64,000 nt of DNA from a bacterium HR21 (lineage in GTDB: Bacteria > Bacteroidota > Ignavibacteria > Kapaibacteriales > HRBIN21): contig BEHX01000004.1 of the NCBI GenBank assembly GCA_002898295.1, forward strand, positions 62,001 to 126,000. The letters run 5' to 3'. Numbering within the stretch: position 1 is the first letter of the stretch; each line of letters begins with the position of its first letter. Shown piece after piece: positions 1-8,634 of the stretch. The notes under the pieces are model-generated. The model had not been told where the DNA came from. It saw nothing but the letters and a program-made list of their open reading frames with translations, and did no database searches. The position numbers and the translations under genes were made by a program.

Positions 1-216
1 GACTTCATGGCAACCGGCATCAGCACACCGTACGGGTTCAGCGTGCAGTACCTCGATGGCTCCCTGCTGGGGACTGTCTGGCTTCAGATTCCCGTCACAC
101 GCAGCTTGGCTCTCCGCTTCGATGGACGGGTCTTCGCCTGCGTGCTGCGCGACCCTCATCTGTGGGAACAGGAAACCCTGTTCCTGCCCTCGGTGCATCT
201 GGTGTTGAACTTCTAA
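1..216 (+). CDS. C-terminal end of an outer-membrane beta-barrel-like protein (5' truncated)
   Basis: The frame is open from the first base of the window, so the true start lies to the left. About 71 residues remain. They show alternating hydrophobic and polar stretches and end in the motif LVLNF. A terminal Phe after alternating residues is typical of proteins inserted by the BAM complex. It ends 14 bases before the next gene on the same strand, which encodes another exported protein, so the two may be co-transcribed. The family cannot be named from this fragment. Confidence 0.55.
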   Translation, partial: DFMATGISTPYGFSVQYLDGSLLGTVWLQIPVTRSLALRFDGRVFACVLRDPHLWEQETLFLPSVHLVLNF

Positions 217-230
217 CTCACGGGGTAACA

Positions 231-1643
231 ATGAAGGGCTTCCTGCTCGGCTTCCTGCTCGGAACGGCGTTGGGGTGGGCACAACAGCAGCCCTCCACTC
301 CGCGGACGACAACGCCTCTACCGGACTACGATACGGTGGTGGCAGCACTGAAGACTATTGACCCGAACATCTTGAAGTACTTCCCGCGGTGGCGGGTCTG
401 CGAGCCGAACTTGATGATCCAAATCCACCAAGCATTTCTCCTGCTGGGCTATCCGGCAGACGAGCTCGACATGCAGCGTATTATCGTCACAGCTGCCCCT
501 ACCGTCGTGCGCCCCGATGAGGAATTCGAGATTCTCCTGATCGAGTGCGGGAATGCTCGCATGGTCTCCTCGGAAATCGAAGCCAACATCCGCAGCCTGG
601 CAAGTTTCTTGTCTCATCCGAAACGCCCGTACTGCTACGAAGACATTCCCCCGAGTGTGCCTCCAACCCCAGCACAGCTCGAAGCTATTGTCAACTTCAC
701 TATGCCGACGCATGTCGGGCACGCTATCTCGGTTTCGCTCTTCGAGCAAAGCCTCAAGCTAGGGCGGAGTGGATTCTGGCTGCGAGCAAATCTCGGTGCT
801 GATCCCATTGGGTACCACTTCTGGTCGGCTGGGGTAGCACACGTTCTCCTGCAGCGCCCGCTGATTCGGAATGCTGACGAGCGCACGCAGAAGGCGATTC
901 CCCACCTGCTCGACGCTGTTCTCGGCGTCGGATACCGCATCACCGGTGGACTCGACCCCACCTTCCTCGGGGGTGTGATCCCTGTGCGCAAGCTCAATAC
1001 CGACGCCGGTGGACGGCTCCTGGCAGGGGTGGATTTCTCCTTCCCCTTCTACCCCCACGCAGGAACTGCGCTGCACGTTGAAATCCCGCTCCGCAGCATT
1101 GACCCATCGCACTCCATCAATCCGCAGACATACGCAATCTTGCCATTGGGACTAGACCGGGACCCCCTCCGCGCAGAAGACCCCACCGTCCAGATTTTCT
1201 CCGATAGCGTCGTTCCACTCCTCCGCTCCACCGGGCGATGGACTCTCTTCTACAACTGGTGGCCCGATCCGGATCGCCCCATCCACTTCTTCCGGTTCGA
1301 TGTCGGCATCAGCTACGCTGAGGTCCAGGAAGCCGCTCTGGTGCGGCATCCAGATGGCAGCACTGCGCTCGCCCGCGAAGGCATCAGGGGCTTGAACACG
1401 TACAAGCCGCGCGAGTTCGGCGATTGGCTCTACCTGCGCCTTGAGTACCGCAATCAGAGCAGCTTCCCCTTCGGAATCGCCTTGCAGTACTCGAACCAGA
1501 TTCTCCTGGGACGGGCATACGTGCCTCTCATCGGACGCTGGCTCTACCTAGAGGGCAAGTACGCTACCCCGCTGCGTCCGTTGCGTCCTTTCGAGACACG
1601 GCACTTCTTCATGGTCTCACCGCTATTCCGGATCACGCTCTGA
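231..1643 (+). CDS. Unknown exported protein, probably envelope-associated
   Basis: 470 residues. The ATG at 231 gives a clean signal peptide (MKGFLLGFLLGTALGWAQ), whereas an upstream in-frame start at 162 would put residues ahead of it and overlap the previous gene. The mature part begins with a Pro/Thr-rich linker. The N-terminal region (about 40-180) contains several Cys, and the rest is rich in aromatic residues with many alternating strands, ending SPLFRITL, compatible with a beta-barrel. I do not recognise a family. It sits between a beta-barrel fragment and a VWA-OmpA protein (24-base gap), which suggests a role in the outer membrane or periplasm. Confidence 0.7.
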   Translation: MKGFLLGFLLGTALGWAQQQPSTPRTTTPLPDYDTVVAALKTIDPNILKYFPRWRVCEPNLMIQIHQAFLLLGYPADELDMQRIIVTAAPTVVRPDEEFEILLIECGNARMVSSEIEANIRSLASFLSHPKRPYCYEDIPPSVPPTPAQLEAIVNFTMPTHVGHAISVSLFEQSLKLGRSGFWLRANLGADPIGYHFWSAGVAHVLLQRPLIRNADERTQKAIPHLLDAVLGVGYRITGGLDPTFLGGVIPVRKLNTDAGGRLLAGVDFSFPFYPHAGTALHVEIPLRSIDPSHSINPQTYAILPLGLDRDPLRAEDPTVQIFSDSVVPLLRSTGRWTLFYNWWPDPDRPIHFFRFDVGISYAEVQEAALVRHPDGSTALAREGIRGLNTYKPREFGDWLYLRLEYRNQSSFPFGIALQYSNQILLGRAYVPLIGRWLYLEGKYATPLRPLRPFETRHFFMVSPLFRITL

Positions 1644-1667
1644 AGCTTCCTCACTTCTCCCGATGAC

Positions 1668-2987
1668 ATGCGCTGGGCTGCACCTCTGCTTGTCGCCGGC
1701 TTCCTCCAGACGGTCGTGACTGCCCAGCAAGAGCCCTCAGGTGCCGACACAAGCGTGCTCCTCCAGCGCCGTCTACTGGAGCAGGCCCGTATCCAGCCCC
1801 GTTCTCCTGCCCTCCAGCTCCGGCTACACAACGTCGACATCTCCCACTTTCCCGAAATCAACCTGATTGTCGAGGTCATCGGCGAGAGCCCCGATACGCT
1901 CCGAGCGGAAGACTTTACGGTGATCGAAAATGAACGCGTCTACCCTGTCCTGTCCGTCGGACGCCTCTCGCCACAGCGCCGCGTCCCGGTTGACTTCATC
2001 TTTGTCATTGACGTCACCGGTACCATGCAGGCGTACATCAACGGGGTGCGGGACAACATTGAACGCTTCACCCGGACGCTGCTCCTGCACGGCATCGACT
2101 ACCGGCTGGGGCTGCTGTTGTTCTCCGATGTGATCGAACGCGTCTACCCCCCGACGGAAGACGTCAAGGAGTTCCTCAGCTGGATTTCCCGCATCTGGGC
2201 AAGCGGCGGAATGGATGAGAAGGAAAATGCCTTGGAAGCCCTCGCCGAAGCCGCTCGTACTGCCTTTCGACCGGCAGCCAATCGTGTCATTGTCCTCATC
2301 ACCGACGCCCCGTACCATCAGAAAGGCGAACGCGGGTACGGACGCACGGACTTCACCACCGAGAACATCATCGAGTTCCTGCGCCAGCATCAAGTCCGAG
2401 TCTTCTGCATTACCCGTCCGGAGTTGAAAGAGTACCGCCGCATTGCTGAGGCAACACGTGGCGCTGTCTACGACATTCAGCTCCCCTTTTCTCAAATCCT
2501 GGACCGCTACGCTGCTGAGTTGACCAACCTCTGGGTGCTGACGTACCGAACCGGGGAAGATATCCCACCGGACTCTGTCCGGGTTGCCATCCTGGACCGG
2601 GAACGCCGCCAGCTGGTTCGGCAGGTCATCCCCGTCGTTGCCATTGGACGGAAATTCATCCTGGAGCACCTGCTCTTTGAGACCAATAGCACAGCGCTTC
2701 CCGATACAGTCCCGGAGCTGGAAATCATCGCTCGCTTCCTGAAGCGCCGTCCTGAGGTGGTCATCCGCATTGAAGGGCATACCGATAACCGGGGCACATC
2801 GTTGTACAACCGACGTCTCTCCTTGCGGCGCGCCGAGAGTGTCCGGCAGTATTTACTGCGGCGCGGCGTACCGAGCCGGCAGCTCATCGTTGTCGGTTTC
2901 GGGGACACCCGCCCTATTGCTGATAACGAAACGGAGTTCGGGCGCAGCCTCAATCGGCGGGTAGAGATCGTTATCGTGCGGAAGTGA
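1668..2987 (+). CDS. Exported VWA-OmpA protein (peptidoglycan-binding)
   Basis: 439 residues. A signal peptide (to about residue 20, ending VVTAQQ) is followed by a von Willebrand factor A domain (about 100-290). Its first metal-binding motif reads DVTGTM (D115), a variant of DxSxS. A C-terminal OmpA domain (about 330-438) carries the hallmark EGHTDNRG and NRRVEIV motifs that bind diaminopimelate in peptidoglycan. The likely role is anchoring a protein-binding VWA module to the cell wall from the periplasm. The 3' end overlaps the convergent mreD by 17 bases. The domain calls are firm; the partner is unknown. Confidence 0.85.
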   Translation: MRWAAPLLVAGFLQTVVTAQQEPSGADTSVLLQRRLLEQARIQPRSPALQLRLHNVDISHFPEINLIVEVIGESPDTLRAEDFTVIENERVYPVLSVGRLSPQRRVPVDFIFVIDVTGTMQAYINGVRDNIERFTRTLLLHGIDYRLGLLLFSDVIERVYPPTEDVKEFLSWISRIWASGGMDEKENALEALAEAARTAFRPAANRVIVLITDAPYHQKGERGYGRTDFTTENIIEFLRQHQVRVFCITRPELKEYRRIAEATRGAVYDIQLPFSQILDRYAAELTNLWVLTYRTGEDIPPDSVRVAILDRERRQLVRQVIPVVAIGRKFILEHLLFETNSTALPDTVPELEIIARFLKRRPEVVIRIEGHTDNRGTSLYNRRLSLRRAESVRQYLLRRGVPSRQLIVVGFGDTRPIADNETEFGRSLNRRVEIVIVRK

Positions 2988-3513
2988 GTCCCCGCCGTTC
3001 CCACAGGCGCCATCCCAGCAGCAGGAGAACTGCCAGCAGGAGCGTATATCCCGTGGCTGCCCCCGTGTACTTGAGTACGAAGAGCAGCGGCGGCACATCG
3101 AGCGGATGGACAAAAAGGGCAAAGTAGGCGAGGTTGTGGACGACAATTCCCACGGCGAAGATGCCGCTCAGACGCCAGAGCTGGAGCGCCCGGAGCCACT
3201 CTGGATCGTCCAGATGCGCAAAGAAGCCCCCGACGAAGCCCGCCAGTGTCTTGGCGAAAGCGTGCAGCCCAAGCTGTCCCTGCATGACCACATCGAGCAG
3301 GAGTCCGCTCGCAAACCCGGCAACGGTTCCTGCCACTTGCCCTTCCCGCAAGGCAATCCACAGTGTCAGCACGACCAGCAGGTCTGGCACGATGCCGGCA
3401 ACGGCAAGGAGGGGGAACAGGAGCACTTGGAGCAGAACGCCGCAGAGCGCTGCGATCGCATAGCCCAGAATGCGCAACCAGACACGTGCGCCCGGCAGGG
3501 GAACACGCGCCAT
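2971..3513 (-). CDS. mreD: Rod shape-determining protein MreD
   Basis: 180 residues, almost entirely hydrophobic, with about five membrane segments. It has the family signature of Pro-Asp in the first loop (GIVPDLLVVL) and a GLLLD motif in a later helix. MreD is an inner-membrane component of the elongasome that works with MreC, MreB, RodA and PBP2 in lateral wall growth. It starts one base after the mreC stop codon, so the two are translationally coupled. mreB, rodA and pbpA are not seen in this window. Its end overlaps the convergent VWA-OmpA gene. Confidence 0.9.
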   Translation of the reverse strand: MARVPLPGARVWLRILGYAIAALCGVLLQVLLFPLLAVAGIVPDLLVVLTLWIALREGQVAGTVAGFASGLLLDVVMQGQLGLHAFAKTLAGFVGGFFAHLDDPEWLRALQLWRLSGIFAVGIVVHNLAYFALFVHPLDVPPLLFVLKYTGAATGYTLLLAVLLLLGWRLWERRGLTSAR

Positions 3514-3514
3514 G

Positions 3515-4354
3515 TCACCGCGTTAGCCCCAGGAACCGTTCTTCCAGCGCCCGACGCTCCGGATTGGGAACGTGCCTGAGCACCACAACATACCGCACTG
3601 CCCGCGCCGGTACCAGAGGTGCAACGACGATGCGGTGAAACGGCAATGTCGGCTCACGCTGCACGTCGCGAACCACTCCAATGGGCAAATCCGGCGGGAA
3701 ACGGTCGCTTGCCGCCGAGGTCACGACGCGCTCGCCTGCCTGCACCGGGATTGAGCTGGGAACGTAGTGGACGACGAACTTCCCCTCCTCCTCCCACGCC
3801 AAGATGCCTTCAGCTCCCGACGACTGGAGCCGTACGGCAACACGCACATGCCGATTCTCGAGCAACTCCACCACCGCAAAATGTTGGCTCACTGCTCGTA
3901 CACTCCCGAGCAACCCAAAGGGTGACAGCACCGGCATGCCCGGGCGAAGACCATCGGCGGCTCCCCGATTGAGCGTTGCAAACGCCTGGAGCTGTCCAAT
4001 CGTGATCCCAAGCACTTCCGCCGGAACTGCCTCTGGAAACCTCTGTTCCCGCAGTCCGAGAAGCTGGCGCAGCTGCTGGTTTTCCGCAAAAGCCCGTCGC
4101 AGTTGGGTTACCTCCAGCATCAGCTCAGTGTTGAGCTGGCGCAGGAGCTCATTTTCCCGCTCCAGTCCTCCAGGGTGCAGCAGTCCACCTGTCAGACGCT
4201 GCACCATCCCGATACTCACCAGCCAGAGGACAGAAACCCCGGGGACACGCACCGGATCGAGCGCCATCAATCCCAGAGAAGCCAGAAGGAGCGCGACAAG
4301 CACCACATACGCCCGCAAGCGGACAACCACGAGGGCAAGGCGCTGGACCACCAT
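3515..4354 (-). CDS. mreC: Rod shape-determining protein MreC
   Basis: 279 residues: an N-terminal membrane anchor (about 15-35), a coiled coil (about 60-95, rich in Leu, Gln and Glu) and a periplasmic beta-domain with the conserved GLLGSVRAV segment. The C-terminus is short. MreC links the cytoplasmic MreB filament to periplasmic wall synthases. It lies 20 bases downstream of the 3-hydroxyacyl-CoA dehydrogenase gene and directly upstream of mreD on the same strand. Confidence 0.92.
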   Translation of the reverse strand: MVVQRLALVVVRLRAYVVLVALLLASLGLMALDPVRVPGVSVLWLVSIGMVQRLTGGLLHPGGLERENELLRQLNTELMLEVTQLRRAFAENQQLRQLLGLREQRFPEAVPAEVLGITIGQLQAFATLNRGAADGLRPGMPVLSPFGLLGSVRAVSQHFAVVELLENRHVRVAVRLQSSGAEGILAWEEEGKFVVHYVPSSIPVQAGERVVTSAASDRFPPDLPIGVVRDVQREPTLPFHRIVVAPLVPARAVRYVVVLRHVPNPERRALEERFLGLTR

Positions 4355-4374
4355 CGGCGTGCCCGCGCAGCACC

Positions 4375-5226
4375 TCAGCTGCTGTACTCGTAAAATCCGC
4401 GTCCGGTCTTCCGTCCCAGCCGCCCGGCAGCAACCATCTTCCGCAGCAGCGGACAGGGACGGTACTTGTCATCGCCTAGCTCGCGGTGGAGCACCTCCAG
4501 AATCGCCAAACAGACATCCAATCCGATAAGGTCCGCCAGCGCCAGTGGACCCATCGGATGGTTCATCCCCAAACGCATCACCGTGTCAATGTCCTCCGCC
4601 GAGGCAATCCCCTCCATGAGGCAGTAGATCGCCTCGTTGATCATCGGCATCAGGATACGGTTCGAGACAAAGCCGGGGTAGTCCTGGACACAGACAGGGG
4701 TTTTCCCAACCCGACGCGCTAGCTCCTCTGCCACCCGATAGGTCTCCTCGCTCGTTGCCAAGCCGCGGACAAGCTCACAGAGCTGCATGACCGGTACGGG
4801 ATTGAAGAAGTGCATGCCGATGAAGCGCTCCGGACGCCGCGTCCCGGCTGCCAGCCACGTAATCGAGATGGAAGAGGTGTTGCTGGCGAAGATGACCTCT
4901 GGCGGGCAGATTGGGTCAATTCGAGCGAACAGCTGCCGCTTCAGCTCCGGATGCTCGGGAGCTGCTTCAATGACAAACTCCGCCTCGGCTGCCACCGATT
5001 CCAGCTCCGTCCCGAAATGGATGCGTGCCAGTACCGCCTGCTTTTCCTCTTCGGTCAAAATGCCCTTCTGCACTTGGCGCCCCAAATTGCGTTCAATGGT
5101 CGAACGCGCCCGCTGGAGCACTTCCTCCGCCACATCCACCGCGAATACTCGGAAGCCATGCTGGGCAAATACATGGGCAATCCCGCTGCCCATTGTCCCG
5201 GCGCCAATGACGAGCACCTTCTCCAT
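4375..5226 (-). CDS. 3-hydroxyacyl-CoA (3-hydroxybutyryl-CoA) dehydrogenase
   Basis: 283 residues. The start at 5226 ([15 protein letters not shown]) places the NAD-binding Rossmann motif at the N-terminus and has a purine-rich ribosome site; an upstream in-frame ATG would add an unlikely leader. The N-terminal NAD domain is followed by the catalytic [11 protein letters not shown] motif and the C-terminal helical dimer domain ([19 protein letters not shown]-like segment). It oxidises 3-hydroxyacyl-CoA to 3-oxoacyl-CoA. The length matches single-domain Hbd/PaaH enzymes. With PaaABCD and two crotonases in the same window it could serve phenylacetate degradation, but general fatty-acid or butyrate metabolism is equally possible. 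It is first gene of a run with mreC and mreD. Confidence 0.9.
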   Translation of the reverse strand: MEKVLVIGAGTMGSGIAHVFAQHGFRVFAVDVAEEVLQRARSTIERNLGRQVQKGILTEEEKQAVLARIHFGTELESVAAEAEFVIEAAPEHPELKRQLFARIDPICPPEVIFASNTSSISITWLAAGTRRPERFIGMHFFNPVPVMQLCELVRGLATSEETYRVAEELARRVGKTPVCVQDYPGFVSNRILMPMINEAIYCLMEGIASAEDIDTVMRLGMNHPMGPLALADLIGLDVCLAILEVLHRELGDDKYRPCPLLRKMVAAGRLGRKTGRGFYEYSS

Positions 5227-5339
5227 GCGCTGAAGCTCTCTCCCGTCCAACACGCCGCGAAAATACGGCACCGCTCCTCCTCCCCTGTGTGCAATACGCT
5301 CTCTAAACGGCACGTCCCTGCACTAGCACTAGCTGCCAC

Positions 5340-6680
5340 ATGCACGAACCCAGCATGGACCGCAGATCACCGCAGCGCCAGAGCTCCTCTGCCGCTCCAA
5401 CAGTGGCAATTGTCACGCTGGGCTGTAGCAAGAACACGGTAGACTCCGAGACACTCGCGGCGTACCTGCGTGCCCATGGCGTTGAGCTTACTGACTCGGA
5501 CACGGCCGAGACGCTGATTATCAACACGTGCGGCTTCATTGACGCAGCAAAGCGGGAAAGCATCGAGGTCATCCTGGAGGCAATCGAGCGCAAGCGCACC
5601 GGAGCACTTCGCCGGCTTATCGTGACCGGCTGCCTCTCTGCCCGGTATGCTGAGGAACTCCGCCGAGAGCTGCCGGAGGTGGACTACTTCTTCGGCACGG
5701 AAGCCTATGAGCCGATTGTGCGCCTGCTGAGCGGTGACTTCCGCTACGAGCTGCTCGGTGAGCGGGAGCTCTCCACGCCGAAGCATTACGCCTACCTGAA
5801 GATCGCCGAGGGATGCGATCATCCGTGCTCCTTCTGTGCAATCCCGCTCATGCGCGGGCGCTACCGCTCCCGCCCCCTGGAGGACCTCCTCCACGAAGCC
5901 CGCAACCTTGCCGCACGCGGCGTCCGGGAACTCATCCTGATTGCCCAAGACACCACCTTCTACGGCGTCGATCTCTACGGGCGCCGCCGGATTGGCGACC
6001 TGCTCGCGGCACTGAGCGAAATTCCTGGCATTGCCTGGATTCGGCTCCTCTACACATACCCAGCACACTTCCCCGAAGAGCTCCTCGATGTCATGGCACA
6101 ATGCCCCCCTGTGTGCCGCTACCTGGACATACCGCTCCAGCACATCTCCACCCCCGTTCTGACCTCGATGCGCCGGGGCATAACTCGGCGAGCAATCGAG
6201 CGGCTGCTGGAGACTATCCGCACCCGAGTGCCAGGCATTACCCTGCGGACGACCTTCATCGTCGGCTATCCTAACGAGACGGAAGAGCGCTTCGCCGAGC
6301 TTTACGACTTCGTTCGCCAGGCACGGTTTGAGCGCTTGGGGGTCTTCCCCTACTCCCACGAAGAGGGCACTGCTGCCTGGATTCTGGGCGATCCCATCCC
6401 CGCTTCAGTCAAGCACGAGCGGTTGCGCGCCCTCATGGAGCTGCAGCGCGACATCTCCCGAGAGCTCAACCGCGCGAAAATCGGTACCCTCCAGCGGGTT
6501 CTGGTGGACGAGTGCCTGGCTCCGGGCGAGTACCGGGGACGGACCGAAGCCGATGCCCCGGAGGTTGACAACGAGGTCTTCTTCCGCTCAGACTCCCCCA
6601 TTGAAATCGGCAGCTTCGTGACCGTGGCAATCGAAGATGCAACGGATTACGAACTCTACGGCACGGTGGTGGCTCGCTAG
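5340..6680 (+). CDS. rimO: Ribosomal protein S12 methylthiotransferase RimO
   Basis: 446 residues. It has the UPF0004 N-terminal domain with the RimO-type GCSKNTVDSE motif (C29), the radical-SAM domain with CxxxCxxC at C159/C163/C166, and a C-terminal TRAM domain (about 385-446). The enzyme carries two 4Fe-4S clusters and adds a methylthio group to an Asp of ribosomal protein S12. The GCSKN motif favours RimO over the tRNA enzyme MiaB. Another ATG lies at 5355. The 3' end overlaps the next gene by 44 bases. Confidence 0.93.
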   Translation: MHEPSMDRRSPQRQSSSAAPTVAIVTLGCSKNTVDSETLAAYLRAHGVELTDSDTAETLIINTCGFIDAAKRESIEVILEAIERKRTGALRRLIVTGCLSARYAEELRRELPEVDYFFGTEAYEPIVRLLSGDFRYELLGERELSTPKHYAYLKIAEGCDHPCSFCAIPLMRGRYRSRPLEDLLHEARNLAARGVRELILIAQDTTFYGVDLYGRRRIGDLLAALSEIPGIAWIRLLYTYPAHFPEELLDVMAQCPPVCRYLDIPLQHISTPVLTSMRRGITRRAIERLLETIRTRVPGITLRTTFIVGYPNETEERFAELYDFVRQARFERLGVFPYSHEEGTAAWILGDPIPASVKHERLRALMELQRDISRELNRAKIGTLQRVLVDECLAPGEYRGRTEADAPEVDNEVFFRSDSPIEIGSFVTVAIEDATDYELYGTVVAR

Positions 6681-7920
6681 AGCAGCGCTACTCTGCTGCA
6701 TCACGTGCCGCCTCGCCGTGGCTCAGGACATACAGCCGCTAGCGGACCTTTTCTGCACCGCAGCAGAGTTTCCGGATTCCAATGCCCGCCTGGACGTCTG
6801 GACCATCGTTCCGTATGCTACACTGACTTTCCGCCCCGGCGATACGGTAGGCTTCTCCGCCTCCTACCTGCTGAACCTGACCCTCCGGGACAGTCTCGGA
6901 AACCTGGTACGCCAGTACTCATACCGGCGAAATGTCGCTGCCCCGACCTATGCCGTTGCACAGGGTGCAACAGCCGCTTTCGACCGCGTTCAGACGGTTA
7001 CCCATCTGCCGCCTGGGAGCTACACAATCACGGTGCTGCTGACCGACGCTGCCAGCAACCGGGAATACCGCATCGTACGGAAGTACACCGTTCCCGATTA
7101 CCGGCGCGCCGAGCTTGCCCTCAGCAGTATCCTCCTGGCAAGCCGCGTCGAAGAGCGTCCTGACAAGCCCGTCATCACCCCGTTTTTTGCCGAAAATCTG
7201 GCCCAGCTGGAGGAACGCCCGTTCGCCGTACTGGAACTTCTCAGCACTGCCCCACGCGAGAGCCTAACAGTTGTTGCCGAGCTGCTCACGCTGGACCATA
7301 CCCTGCAAGGCGTACTGTACCGTGGGACTTCCTCGTTTCCCCGCGGACGCCATTTACTCATCCTCCCGTTGCAGTTGCCACCGGAACTCCCCAGCGGCAC
7401 GCAGCTCCTTCGGGTACGCCTGGAGCAGGGCGGTGTCCCCGTGGCGCAGAGTGAACGTTCCGTCCGCTTCCGGTGGGTCTTCTGGGGGCGCGCCGTTGAA
7501 GACCTCGACCAGGCAATTCGCCAGCTCCGCTACGTTGCCACACAGGAGCAGCTCGATAGCATCGCCTCTGCTCCCAGCGCAGCAGAGAAGAAACGCCGCT
7601 TCGAAGCCTTCTGGGCAGCTCTGGATCCAACCCCGGGCACGCTCCGCAATGAAGCCTTCGAGGAATACTACAACCGCATCGCGCAAGCAAACCGACTCTT
7701 CCGCAGCTACATGGAAGGCTGGCTGACCGACCGTGGCATGGTCTACATTATCTTCGGTCCGCCGCTGCGCCGGGAACAGTTCCAAAGCGATGGGCGCCAG
7801 TACGAACGCTGGACGTACGCAGACCGGGAGTTTCTCTTCGTCGATTATACCGGCTTCGGCGACTATCGCCTGTTGACACCTCTCCCCCCGGGAGCGAAGT
7901 ACCGCTACCAGGGAGCGTAG
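6637..7920 (+). CDS. Exported GWxTD domain protein
   Basis: 427 residues. The predicted signal peptide (about 1-29, ending RLAVAQ) is encoded partly inside rimO, because the only good in-frame start (6637) overlaps rimO by 44 bases. The middle is beta-rich. The C-terminal third holds the GWxTD signature (GWLTDRGMVYIIFGPP, near residue 362) followed by a Tyr/Trp-rich stretch. GWxTD proteins are common in Bacteroidota, Acidobacteriota and relatives; their function is unknown. The sequence suggests a periplasmic or outer-membrane location. Confidence 0.85.
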   Translation: MQRITNSTARWWLARAALLCCITCRLAVAQDIQPLADLFCTAAEFPDSNARLDVWTIVPYATLTFRPGDTVGFSASYLLNLTLRDSLGNLVRQYSYRRNVAAPTYAVAQGATAAFDRVQTVTHLPPGSYTITVLLTDAASNREYRIVRKYTVPDYRRAELALSSILLASRVEERPDKPVITPFFAENLAQLEERPFAVLELLSTAPRESLTVVAELLTLDHTLQGVLYRGTSSFPRGRHLLILPLQLPPELPSGTQLLRVRLEQGGVPVAQSERSVRFRWVFWGRAVEDLDQAIRQLRYVATQEQLDSIASAPSAAEKKRRFEAFWAALDPTPGTLRNEAFEEYYNRIAQANRLFRSYMEGWLTDRGMVYIIFGPPLRREQFQSDGRQYERWTYADREFLFVDYTGFGDYRLLTPLPPGAKYRYQGA

Positions 7921-7975
7921 CGATGCGGCTCCGCTCGTGGCAGAACAGGGCATCGTGGATTGGGATGCGCAGGTC

Positions 7976-8581
7976 ATGCACAGCGGTCACGGAATAGCAC
8001 TCGGTACGGTAGCAGACCTATGGCGCCCCAGCGACCGGGCGCTGGGGGTGCTCTACGATGCGCTGCTCATCGTCTCTGGCAGTGCTCTGACCGCCCTCCT
8101 GGCGCAGGGGGCTATACCTCTGCCCTGGACTCCCGTGCCAGTCACGGGGCAAACTCTGGCTGTTCTGCTGCTCGGGGCGCTACTGGGTGCCCGCCGTGCG
8201 GCGGCATGTATGGGGCTGTACCTAGTGGAGGGAGCCCTCGGGCTTCCCGTCTTCGCGCTGGGCACCGGTGGTGTTGCACGCCTTCTGGGTCCAACAGGTG
8301 GCTACCTCTGGGGCTTCGTTCCCGCCGCTTGGCTGATTGGCTGGCTCTCCGAACACGGTTGGGACCGACGTTTCTCCACCACTGTGGCAGCAATGCTGGC
8401 AGGCAATGCCCTCATCTACCTCTTTGGTCTGCCCTGGCTGGCGCTGTTTGTCGGCTGGGATGCGGTTCTCCGTGCTGGTCTCCTTCCCTTCGTGCCTGGA
8501 GACCTCTGCAAACTCCTCCTGGCTGCTCTCGTGCTGCCCAGTATCTGGCGCTGGCTTCGGCGCTTGCCGCCACGCCCATAG
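7976..8581 (+). CDS. bioY: Biotin transporter substrate-binding component BioY
   Basis: About 201 residues from the ATG at 7976; a GTG at 7937 in the same frame would add 13 residues, and the choice is uncertain. The protein has six hydrophobic segments and the BioY signatures: PWTPVPVTGQT near the first helices, GARRAAACMGLYLVEGALGLPVF, and GPTGGYLWGF. It is the S-component that captures biotin for an ECF transporter. No ECF ATPase or EcfT is nearby, so it either works alone or shares an energising module encoded elsewhere. It ends 53 bases from the convergent methyltransferase gene. Confidence 0.92.
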   Translation: MHSGHGIALGTVADLWRPSDRALGVLYDALLIVSGSALTALLAQGAIPLPWTPVPVTGQTLAVLLLGALLGARRAAACMGLYLVEGALGLPVFALGTGGVARLLGPTGGYLWGFVPAAWLIGWLSEHGWDRRFSTTVAAMLAGNALIYLFGLPWLALFVGWDAVLRAGLLPFVPGDLCKLLLAALVLPSIWRWLRRLPPRP

Positions 8582-8634
8582 CCTCGCAGGCTCAGCTCTG
8601 CAATCAGACCACTTCCGGACGCCTGGAAAAGCCC

